A stretch of 64,000 bases of DNA from Orthonyx spaldingii (Eukaryota > Chordata > Aves > Passeriformes > Orthonychidae). Numbering within the stretch: the first letter of the stretch is position 1; every line of letters begins with the position of its first letter. A program made the position numbers and the translations under genes. Shown here piece by piece: positions 8,920 to 23,489 of the stretch. The stretch lies in contig VZTJ01005671.1 in assembly GCA_013397795.1 (NCBI GenBank), forward strand, positions 286,996 through 350,995, given 5' to 3'. Below the pieces are notes generated by a model. It was given only the letters and a program-made list of their open reading frames with translations, made no database searches and was not told where the DNA came from.

Positions 8920-11900
8920 TGGTGAAACTGTAAAGATTTAGATTAAGATATTAACAAGAGCTGTCCTTGTATTAAGATACGATTGTTGCATCTCAACTGT
9001 TACCAAGCTATTATTTTTCCAAATTCTTCCAAAATTTATTGGTTTTGTGTCATCACAAGATGAAATTCAAAAGTCAGTGAAATAAAATACTTTGATTTGT
9101 AATAATAAAATGATATTTGACACAGGAATTTAACAATAGTAAGTGCCCATGGATGTCAATGTGCATACTTTGAATGCATACATGAAACAGCCTGATCTAA
9201 TCTGGTTTCCCCCACGTAGCTTCATTATCTTGTGTTATCTAAATCCATTGATTTTGGACAAGGAAATTTTTTGTTTTATTTGTGCTGGATTGTCAGCTAC
9301 ATTGTAATTTTTGTCAACATTTTTATTTTGGTGATTCTAGTTGTAGTACCTTATGACCACCACTTATTAATGCAATTTATTTTTTTAGTTGAAAGTTATA
9401 TTTTAATTGCTACAAGTAGCAAGAAATTTGTTGCAAAATTCAGAAGGATGTTAGAAATTGAAATATAGGATTTCTTCTTAATTACAAGAATTCTTCTTCT
9501 ACCTTGAAACCTTTGAGTTAAAAGTCTACATCTGACAGAAGGTATTTATCTGGGAAACTAATGTACCTGAGCCTGCAGTTGGCTTCATATAGCTAATATG
9601 TCCTTATTCTCAACTGCTGTTAGAGAAAATACCTGTAGAGTTTGCTCCAAGCAGATTTATCTAATTCTGTACAACACACTAATATGCTTCAAAATTTGTG
9701 AGACATATCTCATATGATGAAAATTCAGTATCCTAAAATTGGATATACAGGAATGAGCTTCAGCTGTTTGCCACAGGCATTGTTTAGCCACATACATTCA
9801 AACAAAAAACTTAAAAGCATTAGCAGTGACTAATTTTAATATAACATTAAACTGTGTAGCTACTTTAGAAGTTAAACTGAAAGTCAAAATTTACAGAAGA
9901 AATTTATTTAAATAACTTTATACCCTGAAAACTCTTGCCAGTCATTCAGCACCATATTTAAGATTGACTATTCCTTTCATCTCCTAATTTGTTACTCATA
10001 TCTGAGTTTCTAAAGCATTCCTTTTGTTAAATTTCAGTGTGATTTGTGATTTTTTAGGATTCTTAAGGGTTTATTCCATATTACTGCAGGAGATTTAACT
10101 TCTGTAAGAAATAATTTTTAACTGCAGTGCTTGTTTTCACATTTTTGAATATAACGTGATAACACATACATTTTTCACGTGCACAAAGATAACTTTTTAA
10201 ATTATTTAATGTGAAATAATAATTATTTGTTGTTAAATTTAATGCTATAAAACCTGAAATTAACCAAGTATAGCAAAATCGGATTCAAAATTATTTTAAT
10301 AAGATCATCAGTATAACAATTTACTATCTCCGTAACTATCACATTTGATTACATCATCTTACATTTGGAGCTGCTTTTATATTGCAGCACTAATTAAAGC
10401 ATGTTTAGAAGTGCAAATAGTCATTCCTACAGTTGATGTAATTCAATGTAGCCTAGTAAGTTTGATGCCTGAATGCACTGTTAAAAACAGCAATAGATAT
10501 TGATGGTGCTCCACGAAGGTAAAGTTCATTCAATTTCTGTTCTTCTAGGCTGTGTTAAAATTCAGTACTGACTTATCTATGAAATCATCATTTCATGGGA
10601 CCAGTCCTAGCAGCAGGTAGTGTTTGGAAGAGAGTACCTCACAGTTGTATTGATTGTACAGTGGTGAGGGAAAGTATCCAAGAGAAGAGATGACCTCTCT
10701 AATTTGTGTTGATCCCACTTTTTAATCATTTTTATCTTAAAACTGACCCTGATTTTTTGGGTTTTGCTTAAGCATGAATGTATGGAAGTGTGCTTAAGCT
10801 ATAAGGAAAATGATATTTGAATGGAGAAAAAATGTATTATTTTTTGTATATAAGAGTGAGGACTAAATTTTGTCTCTTAGTATGGTTTAAGGCAAAGGTA
10901 GTGTGGCACAACTCAGAGTTATATATTTAAATTGTCCAAAACTTCACATTTATGAAATATTGATAATTAACAAATGAAAAGAAGATCTCAAGATTGATAT
11001 GTTCCTTCTAATGTATTGTACTACCCTTCAAGCCAAACTAGAGTTGAAGAAAAATTACACTGTTGTTTTTGACAGGGGGACTGTCTCACTACTGAACTGA
11101 CAGTTGAAAAAAAAGGTGTTGATTTTTCGAGGGTTTTGGGGGTGTTGGGGGGATTTTTTTTCTTTTTTGTTTTTTCTTCCTATGAAGGTTTCCTGTTGAG
11201 AAAGACATCACACTGCAAGATAACAGATTACCATAGAGGAAGCTGTAAATCTGAAATTCAGAGTAGCTTTTTAAATCTGATTTGGTTACAGTAATACCCA
11301 AAGTAGAGAGATGCTCAGTTTAAATTTAATCCAAGTTCATCAGATTTAGTCTGGGTGTATATTCCCAGGGTCTTATTGTCCTGGTTCCCCATAATCACTT
11401 TACAGTCTACCTCTATGTGTATAGTAAAGGCTATTTATTTCTGGTTCACATCAGGAACAGCTAAACAGAGAACCTTTTCTTTGTCTAGACTGTTAAAGTT
11501 TTCTTGCAGTGATTTCTCAGAGAAGTTGGAATTGCATATTGCTTAAAGGCTTGCTTTAAAACAGCACCCCCTGACCTTGTCATGAGACAAATAGCTATGT
11601 CTCTGTGTTTGAGAAAGGGAAGTACTTTTATAACAGAAAAAAATGACATCAGATAATCATCTCATGATTTATAAAAAAATTAAGACAATGGGTCTTATTT
11701 GCAGATGTAAGACACTTGAAAAATCTAGCTTGAGAATAAGACTCCTGTCATTCCTTTTAATAATTATTGCTGCCCGTTACAAGATGTTTCAAGTTTAAAT
11801 ATATGCTAAAGGTTGCATAATAGAGTGAATGGTATTTATAGAGTTCTAATTCTGTTTTAATGTAACATATATTCTGTACGCCTTTTTGTTCCCCTGCCCA

Positions 11901-14210
11901 TTTATCTAGTTCTCTAATATTACCTTCTGCATGCTAATCGGCTGAAAGTGAGACTCATTTTCTCTGTAAGACTGTATAAATCATGACATCAATAAAATCG
12001 TGGGTGTAATGAAAGCAGTAAGGCTTCACAAGATAGAGGCATTACCTCTGAGACCCAGAGGTCACTGTTCATAGCATCAAGTGGGTAAACATTTGTCCTT
12101 AAACCTCATCTCTATGTACCATTCATTTCTTTTCACATAAAACATTCTTACTACCAAGCAAAGACTGCCTAAATACTGAGGTTTTTTTCTGTATCCCTCA
12201 ATATGGTGCTCAAAGTTAGAACAAGCATGACTTTTTCTGAACAGTTGTTTGCTAGAATATAATATGAATGGAGACTTACAAAAAATGCTCTTAAGAGAGC
12301 ACACGTGGAACAAACACAAGTGTCCTGTCTAGTGTTGACCTACTGCTGGCAACAATCTGAGGTTCTTCATGTCTTTTATCATGTCCATCCCTCTCCATCT
12401 GGCTACTTGGAGGCTTTTAGGAATTGTCTCTATTATTTGCACTTATCAGCTTCCAAAACACATCTCAAACCTGCTCAATATGTAACTTTCAGAATTACAG
12501 CAGCCATGGTCAGGATTAAAATTCATAGCCTAAGGTTCACAAATTCATTAACCAAACCATATAAATATGCATACCACTCTGAGTGCCAGGATTATTTCTC
12601 ATTTTTATTCTTCCATTTTTCAGACAACGTTCTTCCCAATTTAGTGGACAGTATGTGAAATGTTGCTTCTCTGCCAAATGAATAATGAACACATCAATGA
12701 CCAGTGTTTATCACTGATAAGTCTATACAGTTACCCACAGTATCCTGCCCCAACTCCTGGCCCTGCACTGATGATAGCATAGGAAATGCCATGCAACTTT
12801 GTCACCTTTGATAGCTGAGCATTAAAGCCTGAAGACATAACTCTAAATAAGTACTAGTGCATGGGAACTTTCGTGTTCACAGACTTCTGAGTAAAAATGG
12901 AAAATGAGACAATACACTTAAAACTTCTACTGCCCATACTGAAGTACTGCATTTGCAGAGTGCAAAGCCAGAACACTTTCAACACTTTCAACAAAGAAAG
13001 AGTCTCACAAGCACTGAAAACCAAGGTAGATTGCTGTCCACATCCTCACTCCTGGATCCAGTGCTTTGTTGAATCGGGAAGAAAAGCATTTATCTGCTCA
13101 GTGTTGAAATTTCTACAGTTTTAAATTCAAAAGAAGAACGGAAAGATAAAAATGATTTACTACTCTCAGGATCTCGAAGTGTGTTTAATACAAAGCAATC
13201 AGGAATGTCAAGGATGTGAAAAGTTGTAGGCATGAAAAGAGGCACTGAGTATGGATTTAAGAAAATATTTTTAGGAGAAATACTTCTTGTTTGCATGTCT
13301 GGGTTTTTCTTTATATATGTGTTCTTTATACTGTGTGTGTGTGTTATTTCTTCTTATTATATTCTTTATATATATTCCTTTATTTATTCTCTCTATATAT
13401 TTTTATTTATACATATTTTCTTTTATTATATTTCTTTCTATGATTAATTTATAAAGCCAGTTTCCTAGTGCTGACCAACAAGCTGTTAAAAGTAGTTCCT
13501 ACTACTTTTCCCAGATATTCCATGTCATACTTTTCCAAATACTGCAGTGTGTGACACTTCACCAGAAGCCCTCATCCCCAGGAACCTCTGCTACTTTCAA
13601 GCATACTACTGGGAAATCAGCTGTTATACTACACATTGAATAGTGATAAAGTTTTTGCAGGAATATTTGTAATTGGTTTGCTGGCAAAAGTAATTGATTC
13701 TATTATTATCATTTTCCTTATATGTGTTTCTAGATGACCAGTTCTCATGATCAGAAGTAATAAAAAGGGTAATACTTAGTCTTAACAAGCAACTGAGTCT
13801 GTTTTCCCTTATTTTCAGTGCCAGACATGTACAAGGAGTAGTTGGCTCATAATACAGAATAATTTAGAGTTTCCAAGTAGCAGTAACAATATCACAAATA
13901 CATAATAAATTATTAACTTCATTTCAAAAAGTCATTAGAGACTAGTACAATGTTTCTTAAGCATTCACCTGGCTTTTTCTAATAGGAATGCAATAAAAAG
14001 GCAGTGAAGTCTTGGAAATTTTGACAAATTCAGCTTTGAAATGAGGTACTAGTTTTCCAGTAATGAGGTTAAATCAATATTGGAACAGATCTACTAGGAG
14101 AGCTGGCAGATATGACAGTGCTTCGAGTTGGAAAGCAAAATTAAATAACTTGCGAAGTTAAATGTTTTGTCAAGTTTCTAATAGAAGTTCTATGGGGGAT
14201 GCAAGTGAAT

Positions 14211-14215
<5 letters not shown>
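8920..14215 (+). other. Long intronic unique sequence
   Basis: No exon, RNA gene or CR1 found. It contains a G/T-rich low-complexity stretch at 11105-11178 and a T/A-rich low-complexity tract at 13309-13442 (TTATATA and TTTATT words). Open frames here (for example near 9232 and 12305) carry no recognisable domain. Confidence 0.45.

Positions 14216-14274
<59 letters not shown>
14216..14274. repeat. (TG)n microsatellite
   Basis: About 59 uninterrupted bases of alternating T and G. The - strand frame over it encodes only a Thr-His repeat and is not a gene. Confidence 0.97.
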
Positions 14275-14277
<3 letters not shown>

Positions 14278-17200
14278 CATGAACCTGTGCTGAAAGAGAG
14301 TAAGACCGGGTTGCCTACTAAATAACTTTGAGTTTCATTAATTCCCTGTTTTCCCCACACACACCTTCCACATTCCCCCTGTGTGTTCACTGAGAGCACA
14401 GCAAGCTCTCTATTGCACACTTCCATACAGCTGGTCAGAAGTTTCTCAATGTGTTCTCAAATTATCAGGCTAGACGTGTTGGTTCATGTCCAGCCCTATT
14501 CCAAGCAAGAGCACCTAGTGCTTTTAACCCTAAGGAACATCAAGCTCAAACCTCCTGAAAGAACCTAATTTACAGGTTGTCTCCTACCTATAGAAATATA
14601 ATATAGTAGTAAGAAAAATATAAAATTGCTGATAATTTTTGCAGTAAATAACTAATAAAAATACCACACTGTATGTCAAGATGTTAGGGGAAAAAAACCC
14701 AACAACCAAAAATACCTGCAAGGGGGCTTTATGTATTTATTTCTCACTGCTCAATTACAGTGTTAGGTAACAAACATATTCTCACAAATGTTTTCTGTGT
14801 CCTTGGGACTTCCAGAGTTTACTTTGGTTAAAAGTTCCAGTCAGGACTCTCCAAGTGTTATATTGCCAAAAGTACGTGGTGATCTCTTCTGTTTTTACCT
14901 AGCATTGTCAAATATATTTGATGACAACATAAGATTGAACTGACAAACCACAGACCACACTTTTGGGGTAAATGAAACCTCCTTTCTCTTTCAAATGCAA
15001 AAGATTTTTCTAGCAAACAACATCACAAACACTGATTGCTACCATAGACTGAATAAATTTAGAGAATAAAGATGGAAGCAATTGTTTAACTTTTGGGGAA
15101 AAAATCAGAATATGTCTAAAACACCTTCATAAATGATCCAAGAACATAAATTCATTTCTGTGTTTGAATGAAAAGTCATGTATTTATTAAAGTTATAAAA
15201 CTTCAGCAGTGATATTATTTCCACAGCTGAAGTCCATAGTTACACTTTATATGATAATTACCTGTATTAGAGGGTAACACATAAGATAACCTGCCTCCTT
15301 GCAAATATTCTCCTCTGCTCCCTAGAAGTTAACTGTCTTTTTCTTTCAGACTTTCCCCTTGAAATAGTGGCAGTAGATTAAACTCAGAGCAATCTTAGCC
15401 AATATGAAGTTAATACTTGCTGTCTGTATCATACCTGAAGTCTTCATATACAAAAAAACTTATGTGGTTTAGTTTCTATTTGTTCATTTGTTTATCAGTT
15501 GATTGCAGAAAAACTTTTCATACTACTTGAAAACACGGCTACTTTTTGGAGTCACCCTGAAAAGGTAAACATTAACCCCTGTGTTGAGAACATGATTGTT
15601 ATTTAGAAAAATTACTAAATTGTGTAAGAGTAAAATCTGTCCATTTCTCCACATGGGAGACAACCTGGCTGATGTGGAGAGGTCACATATCAAATAACGG
15701 ATAAATACACTTCCTAGCTATGTGAGCTGATGAACATAGGTAGCTATGAGTGAACTTCTCACTGTTCCAGACTTAGAGATGCACTTGTCAACTCTATACC
15801 GCCTTTGTTTAAATTGGTGCTAGTAGTTCAGTGATAGCAATTTCTGAACTGCACTGTAACTAAATCTCTTTCCCATACTGAATGAAAATAAAGTGTGAAA
15901 AATAAATCTCTCTCCTGTCAGAAAGTAGAATATATGCATACACTGCTCCATGATAAGACAGTGGGAGGCAGTTTATTGAGCTCCATACAGCACCGAGACT
16001 GGTAACTGCTTTGCTCAGTCGACTGCTTTGATAGGGAGGTTTTTCCCTATTAAGTGCAGTCGTGTGAGAATGTTGTTAATACTGAAGAACATATCCTGGA
16101 ATTTTGGCTTTTATTCAACATGGCTAGGTGTGCTATGTATTGAGGGTACTTCAGCAGTGGTTTTAGTTTACTACTTTGGATTTATCAACCTCAGTGTTAG
16201 CCATTCAAGTAGAAAGGCTTTATCTAGTATTTTGTTAATTTGTTATTACTCCATCAGAGCTGGGTTTTACTGAAATTTTTCTGTGGTTGTGTGTTGGGGG
16301 AGTGAGGAGGTTGTGTAGTTTTTTAATGTTTTTATCTTAGCATCCCTACAGCCTATACAGTGAGCTGAGTGGTTAAACTATTCCTGTACCATTAATGTCC
16401 ACTGGGGGATGACCCTGTGGCGAGTGCACCATGGCCTGTGTTTGCCCTTAATATGGTGAAAAGGGAGTGTTGTAGTCATGGCGCTATAGGTAGTGTCAGT
16501 TTAGCTCAGTTGCAAAGCTGTAGGTGGTTTGCTATGGCTCACCACACAGCCATTAAGAGTATCATCTCTGCTCAGCACAGAATTGCAAGTGATAGCATTT
16601 AAACTCCCTATAACACTGTGAATGATAGTGTTCTTATTTTGTCCAGGAAGAAATGTGAAGACAGGCATTCTGACTGAGTCTGTGATTTAAGTGAGTTAGG
16701 TAAAAAAAGAATATAATCTCATCATCTGCAAGAGTATGTGGCATCATTGAAATTTACTATTGATTTTAAAGTGATTAAAAAAGAACGATGGATCAGAGAG
16801 TCAGCCGTTTTAGAAGAAAAAGATGAGGATGTTCATAAATATTTCCTGACATTAGCACAGCATAACTGAGCAGTTCTGAATCCCTCTCTAGATATGCTGC
16901 TTTTCTCTAAGCCCTGGGGAAACTACTCTTAAATGAGTTGCTTGGTCTAGATGATTCTCCAACTGTTTTTTACTTGTCATTGAAGCCCTACCCTGTTCAA
17001 AAAGTTAAAAGTGAAAAACCTCTCAAAAATTATTTTAGAATGTAAAATATACAACAATAAAATGTAGAATGAAAATGTGCTGACATGGTAGAGTACAGCA
17101 ATGAATGTGGTTTTTTTCATAGCTAATTTTTTCCTAAGATATTTTTAAGTGAGTTTTGTGATGTTCTGTTCTAAATCTACATATGTCACAGATGGGCAGA

Positions 17201-20200
17201 AGGTGAGGAGTAAAATGATTACATCTGCAGGAAAATAAACCCACTCTGATTTGGTGACCTTACCCATCAGGAGTTACATGAAACATTACAATTCTGTAGA
17301 GTTTACACTTGTACCTATCATTTGCTTTCTGTAATAGATCAGAATAATCCAATTTTATAAAATAATTATAACTCAAAGTAGCGTATTTTTCTGTTTGTAA
17401 TATATTTTTTCTTTGCTTAATTAATATTTTTGATGACCATTTTAGATAGAATTTTCAAAAGTATAGCATTTGTATTTTCCATTTGCTGGGCAGTTCTTAA
17501 AACTTCTTAACAGTGTCTGATGTATCACTTTAAAGAGTTTAACGTTCATAGCTATGGAAAAAGATCACAAATAATGTACAAATTGGACAACTCAAGCAGG
17601 AATGGACATAGTGATATGAACAAGAAACCACTGCAGATCTTTTCTTACATTAATTTCACCATTGATTTGACTCATTGGGTGAAATGGGGCCTAGTGCTGG
17701 ACCTAATGAGTTTATGATTTAGTTGGTATAACTCCTGATATAGATTGTCTACAATTGGATTGGCTAATCTAACAGGAGACAGTGCAGGGCAAACAAAAAT
17801 CTAAAAACTGACCAGTTGGTACTTCTAGACTTCTACTGTGGTTTTTAGTTTGATGTTTGCATCATAATTGTTTAAGATTTAAGGACTTTTAAACTGCACC
17901 TTTAAGGCTGTCAAAAGAATTGTCAAATACTGGGTTTAGCAAGATGTCCTATGTGTGCTCCTTTATATTTCAAAATTTCCCATTAGATTATATTTAGGAA
18001 TGAAAAGAAGTAAGTTCACCAAAAACTGAAAGAAAGTAAAAGAAAGTTCCTGTAAAACTCTCTCAGTCTTCTCTGCTCTGTTCAGTATGGTCTTAAACAA
18101 TGTCTATGATTGATACTGTGATCTGTGGTAGTTAAGGCTGTAAGTTTGCATGTCTCCCAACTTGCACAGGAAAAGAAGTACTGTAGTGCAGTCTGTCACC
18201 ATATTAGACATGCCAGACTATTATAAGAAAAATGAAGTAGGAGATCTAAAGCAAAAAATTAGCTTTTTGATTGCGTGATATATGGGGAAAAAAATCATTC
18301 AATTAAATACAATCTGGGGAACCCCCCAGGTCGTTTTTACTTTTATGTTTCTTTTGGTCAATTGCCTTTATATTTGTTGGTAGGGTTTTAAAATACCTGT
18401 AATAAGAATTTTTATGACAAGAAAAATATTTTTACTATTATTAAAAGATTTTTTTTTATGTAAGACTTAAGAAAGTTATGATTTAAAATATTTCTGATTC
18501 TTAGCAATACTTAAAAAGGGGACATTATTGAATTTCATCTTTGATAAGGTACATTGTGTCATAAATTACAGAGTTCTGTAATGAACTTTTTTTAATTAAC
18601 CTAATTTTTACATTACTAATGTCAGTGAAAAAGTTCATTTTAAAAGACTAGTCAATCTTCCAAATAGAGTGAAAGTATATGCCTTTCTAGAAGGGCTTCC
18701 CACTTACAACCTGAGTCTTCCTGGAACATTTTTATTATATCTGTTCTTGTGAAATCTTGAATAAATTTCTTTTTTCCCTTTTTTGCTCACACATTTCCAT
18801 CAGTTTTCCTTCTACAAAAGCTGATATATAGCTGAAGTCCTATATTATTTCATGCCACTGTGTAAACAGTGCTGAATAATTTTCTAAGAAGCTCAAAATT
18901 CCTAAAATATTTGGAGGTATCAAATAGAGATACTATTCATCTGTATGAAAATATAAAGATATCTATTATTTATCAGACTGGCTCAAGCGAAAAGAGTCTT
19001 ACTAAAGACAGACTTAATAACAGTGGGTTTGGTATTTTTCTTGATGTTTAAGAAATGAGAAATTGTAAAATAAAAACCCTAGACTTAGTCCTAGCATGCT
19101 GTAATGAAGATTTTGTGTCGGGAAATAAACGTAAAGGATTAAAAATAGATCTATATCCTGTTTCTAAATCCGCAAAGAATATTAATGTATCTGCAGGTAA
19201 ATTCATCAAATCTGCTTTCCAGGGCTCTGATCACAATATTCTCATAATTAATTTCAAAGTAAATTTGTCTAGCATTTGTTTAATTTGTCTAGGAGTAACC
19301 AGTACAAAAAAAATTAGCAATTGATGAGTTTCCTTTTGGTTGGGAGCCTTGAAACTTGCCTTTACTCTGGTTGCAAAGGCATATCTGCAGTACAGTATGT
19401 TGTCTGCCCAGGTTACTGCAACACTATGAAAGGATTGCCAGGTCTTTAAGAGTCTGTGTTCTGGGAACTTCTTGGACATAATTTTAGAAGTTCTTGCAGT
19501 TGAACCCAGAGAATGTGTTTTATTCCTTGCAGAGATATTTTAGTTAGTGTGGAAGTTGTTTTGTTCTTGTGTTCAATGAGACAAGATCACAGCTGGCAGT
19601 GATGCAAGTAGTTTCCCTCTGTCTTAAATTTAAATTGCAAATGGATAAATACTTAAATTTGCTTTTAAGCTTTTATTATGAATTCCAAGAATCACACACT
19701 TAGAGATGATTAATCCTCAAGGCCATATGCTACCTTAGTAAACAAGCCCCTATGTTCTTAATGTAATAATATAGCAAAATTATAAGTCATATTTTTCATT
19801 ACAACATATTATTATGCCAGCAGGAAAAGATTGCTATTAATTAGTTCACAATTAGTCCCTCTTATTTATAATCTCAGCATATTAAATATTGATGGAATTA
19901 ATAGATTACCAACTTCATCTTAATGGTGTCAAACAGGCCAAAATGCAAATAGGGTTTGCTTTAATGAGATTTATTGATTTATGTGCATATGCCTTTAAAT
20001 CATTTTTGTGCTTGACCTACACAATTGCTTTATCTTTTAGTTCATAAAGAAAATGCAGGTAGCCCCTGGACATACTAGGTATTAGTTGCTTAAAAAAATA
20101 TCTCCACCATGCAACTTCGAGGATTTGCAAGTAGAGCTGTTTCTGTATGTTGCTTACATGCTGTACCCTATTCTTCTAACAGCAAGTCAATATTGCTTTA

Positions 20201-22840
20201 ATTCTTGCTTCCAACTGAAAAAGTAAATTTCAGGGACTGTGTTGAAGTATTATGTACTAAAATTCAGAAAATGAGACGTGCTGCTTAGACTACTTAGATA
20301 TGTTGGTATAACCTATTTCAAGATATCTCTATGTGCTTCTTAGGAAACATTCAAATGTCACAGATTGATAAATGTCAGAAATAGTTTTATTTGAACTTAT
20401 AAAACAAGTTAGAGAATCTTAACCCTTAGCTCCTTCAATTGACATGCTAATCAGATAAACTGAGATAAGGCAATAACTGTCCTGGTTTCTGTATGCCCTC
20501 AACCAGGCCCAAAGAGCATTCTTGTATTTGACAAGTAGAGCCAGCCAGGGATATTTTCCTCTGAGATGATGTAGAGACAAGAGCATTCTTGTAGTAGCAT
20601 GTATAGCAGCATGGCTTTGATCTTCAATTTGCAGGAATATGAATTTCAGGTAACTGTCTTGCCCTTTAAAAATGAAAGAAAAGGAAAAAAAAAAAAAGAA
20701 AAGCAATTGTTAAATAGATGCTGGTCCTTCAACTGAGTCTTCATTATACCTTGGATGAGCTGATTAACTTCATAAAAATGTCTCACTCTCTTTCTCTTGG
20801 TGATCAAGTGAGTGTAGTCTCATCTGGTGTGTAATTTAATGTTCATTTTTTTGGCAAGATTAAATCAAATCCTATCTTATACAAATGCACTGATGTGGAT
20901 TTCTATTAGATAGATTTGTGCCAAATCACTGCTCAAATTTAATTTCTACTGCCTTTTCCTGAGTTTTTTAAAACTCTGAGTAATTTACTCTCCGGCTGCC
21001 TCACCCTGCCACTCCCTCCGCCACCCCAATTGGTAAGGGAGATTCAAATTTTATTGGAACACACATTCCAAACAGTTAAAATAAATTTTATAACACCCTG
21101 TGGTCTTAACAGTAAGCTATCTTTCCTTAATGAAATTAAATCCATACAGTTTGACTGGAGAGTAAGTCCTTTGGTACTTGCCTGAATTCATAATAGAAGT
21201 GTAAAAGTCATGTGAAAATGTGGATTTTGCAGAACAGTAAGGAAAGGTTTAGAATAGTATATTCTCAGTTAAACAGCCAACTACAGAATTCTAATTGTCT
21301 CATCTGTGGATATATAGATGATATATACATAGAGAGAGAGACACAGAGATTTCATTTCTAAAACAAGTTTTGCAGATACATTGCAAAACTGTACCTCTGC
21401 TATATTTAGCTGTAGACAACCAAACAAATCAATCAATCTTCCAAACAGAAGCCCTATGCAGAAACTATTTTGACATCTATAGGATTGGTTTGTTCTTACT
21501 TTTGAATTAAGATGAAGATCTGCTAAAATATCTGTTGCTTTGTAAACCCGCTATACATATATTTACTTTGCATATCATCCTTCTATTTAAGAGTTTTGGA
21601 AGTAAGTGGACATAATTTTACTTCCTGTACTAGGTATTGAATTCAGGCACATTAAATTAGAAGCCTGTCCTCCAGGTATCATCAACAAAGACAAGAAAAA
21701 CACTCCTGAGAGATTATTTTAGGATACAGGCTGAAAGCCTTATTAATCATTCTCACTAGTATTCTTACAATGCAATGTAGTTCTCACACTGTATACTCTT
21801 TCATTTATCTCTCTTTCTCATGGGTCCCACAGTCTTTTTCTACATAAAATCAAACGTATAGAAAAAATTACTCAAAATCAATCAATTTTTAGTTATGAAA
21901 TACGAACTTTCTCATGCAATGAAAGTATTACACCCTTGAGAGCAGTTTTCTAAGTTTTCCTACCTATTTCAACATGAGAGTGTCATAATACTTAAATTAA
22001 TACAAATTTTGATGTCTGGAAGTACATAACAATGAATATTTAGTGCACTGATACTTCTATTTTATTTCACTGTCAAGGTTAGATAAATAGTATTCTCCTC
22101 GGCTGTCACTTCTTTTCTAGATGAAACAATGGAAGTATTTCTGGTGTTTAATTTGAAGTTAATTTAAAAAAAAAAAAAGGAATCAGAATGTAATTATTTC
22201 AGCATATTTCTGTCAGGCAGAATTTAGATAATGATTAACAAAACTAGAATTACTATTAACGTGTTGGATAGACATTTGCTAAAGAATATTTCTCTATATT
22301 TCCTCTTGGTATTTTTTTTCAGATATTGTATCCACCTTCCCTTATTCAAGAATAATGATGGTATTTACAGTGCTTTATGAGATAAGACAATAACATCACC
22401 TTAAATTTCTGCAGCCAATTTCACAAGACTGTTTGGATAGATCAAGGATGGAAGTCACTATTCTATGATAAGACAGCAAATCAAATTATCTTACCAGTGT
22501 GTTACAACAGACACTGCCACTCCCACTGTTATTTCACAGTTGCTGGGAGTATTTAGGGAAAGCAGAGTATGGGATGTTGGTAGATGTATAGATTCCAACT
22601 GGTGTTTCACCTTGCTTCCCAGGTTTATTTCTTCTCATCATTCACCTAATTTTTGTGCTCCTTTTCACATCATCTCTGTATGTGTGAATTCTCAAAGAGA
22701 GCAGCACAACTATGTAACAATGACAGAATAAGCAAAAGCAGTTAAATGGTTATATTTATAGGAATGGAGATTTTAAGTGTTAACTGAAAAGCTTAAAAGC
22801 AAAAGTATACTCTTCCTTGACCCATATATTATGATAAAAT
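14275..22840 (+). other. Long intronic unique sequence
   Basis: No exon or CR1 recognised in about 8.5 kb. Low-complexity spots are a TATA/GA-rich tract at 21309-21350 and A runs at 20686-20697 and 22164-22176. A possible conserved regulatory block is at 19655-20060, listed separately. Confidence 0.45.
19655..20060. promoter_or_regulatory. Candidate conserved non-coding element (unproven)
   Basis: A repeat-free AT-rich block dense in homeodomain-type TAAT/ATTA words, with a perfect POU octamer ATGCAAAT at 19943-19950. Large neuronal adhesion genes often hold such elements in their introns. Conservation cannot be judged from this sequence alone, and AT-rich DNA yields such words by chance. 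Confidence 0.22.
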
Positions 22841-23004
22841 CAGAGAATCATAAAATGGTTTGGGTTGGAACAGACCTTAAGGATCATCTCATTCAACTCC
22901 CCTGTCACGGGCAGGGACACCTCCGACTAGACCAGGTTGCTCAGGGCCCTACCCAGCCTGGCCTTGAACACTTCCAAGGATTGGGCATCCACAACCTCTC
23001 TGCC
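22841..23004 (-). mobile_element. CR1 3' end fragment (left half of a head-to-head pair)
   Basis: Reads on the + strand as the reverse complement of a CR1 3' end: GAATCATAAAATGGTTTGGG, then the blocks with CAGGGACACCTCC and GACCAGGTTGCTCAGGG, then GGCATCCACAACCTCTCTG. The orientation switches at about 23003. Confidence 0.93.
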
Positions 23005-23489
23005 AGCCCTGGTGAGGTCACAATTGGAGTGCCGTGTCCAGTTCTGGACTCCACAGCACAAGAGAGACATGGACAAACTGAAGGCAGTTGAGTGAAGGGC
23101 AATGAATTGAAGACTGTCTCCAAGGCAGAAAGGCTAGGAGACCTGGGCCTGTTCAGCCTGGAGAAAAGAAGGCTCAGTCCAATATCAGTGCATTGCCTAC
23201 AAGAACCTGAAAGGAGGATGCAAAGAGGATGAGCCAGGCTCTTTAATTTACTGGTGCCCACTGACAGAAGAGACAAAGTGCAAACTGAAACATCAGGAAA
23301 CATTTTTTTACTGTGAGGGTGACTGAGCACAGGTTGCCCAGAGAGGTTGTGGAGTCTCTCTCCTTTGATCTATTCAACAACTTCTTGTACATGATCCTGT
23401 GCAATCAGCTCTATGTGTCCTCTCTGTAGTATAAGGATTGAACTAGATGACCTCTGAAAGTCCACTCCAACCTTAGCTGATCTGTGAAT
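23005..23489 (+). mobile_element. CR1 3' fragment (right half of a head-to-head pair)
   Basis: Forward CR1. The start corresponds to the ORF2 C-terminal segment (residues like QLEC.VQFWTPQHKRDM), followed by CAGCCTGGAGAAAAGAAGG, CAGAGAGGTTGTGGAGTC and the end AGATGACCTCTGAAAGTCC, then CACTCCAACC. Several stops and frameshifts are present. The 3' end differs from that of the left half, so the two pieces belong to different CR1 subfamilies. Confidence 0.9.

Noticed and set aside
12305..12658. 117-codon + strand frame
   Set aside because: No recognisable domain or exon context; such lengths occur by chance in 64 kb.
14190..14426. Frame with a Thr-His repeat
   Set aside because: Translation of the (TG)n microsatellite.
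16290..16620. Suspected nuclear mitochondrial insertion or tRNA-like piece (TTTAGCTCAGTTGCAAAG)
   Set aside because: No cloverleaf could be completed and the flanks do not match a mitochondrial gene order that I can recognise.
18869..19324. Two consecutive + strand frames of 60 and 89 codons
   Set aside because: Lys/Ile/Asn-rich products typical of AT-rich chance frames. No domain, splice context or family resemblance was seen.
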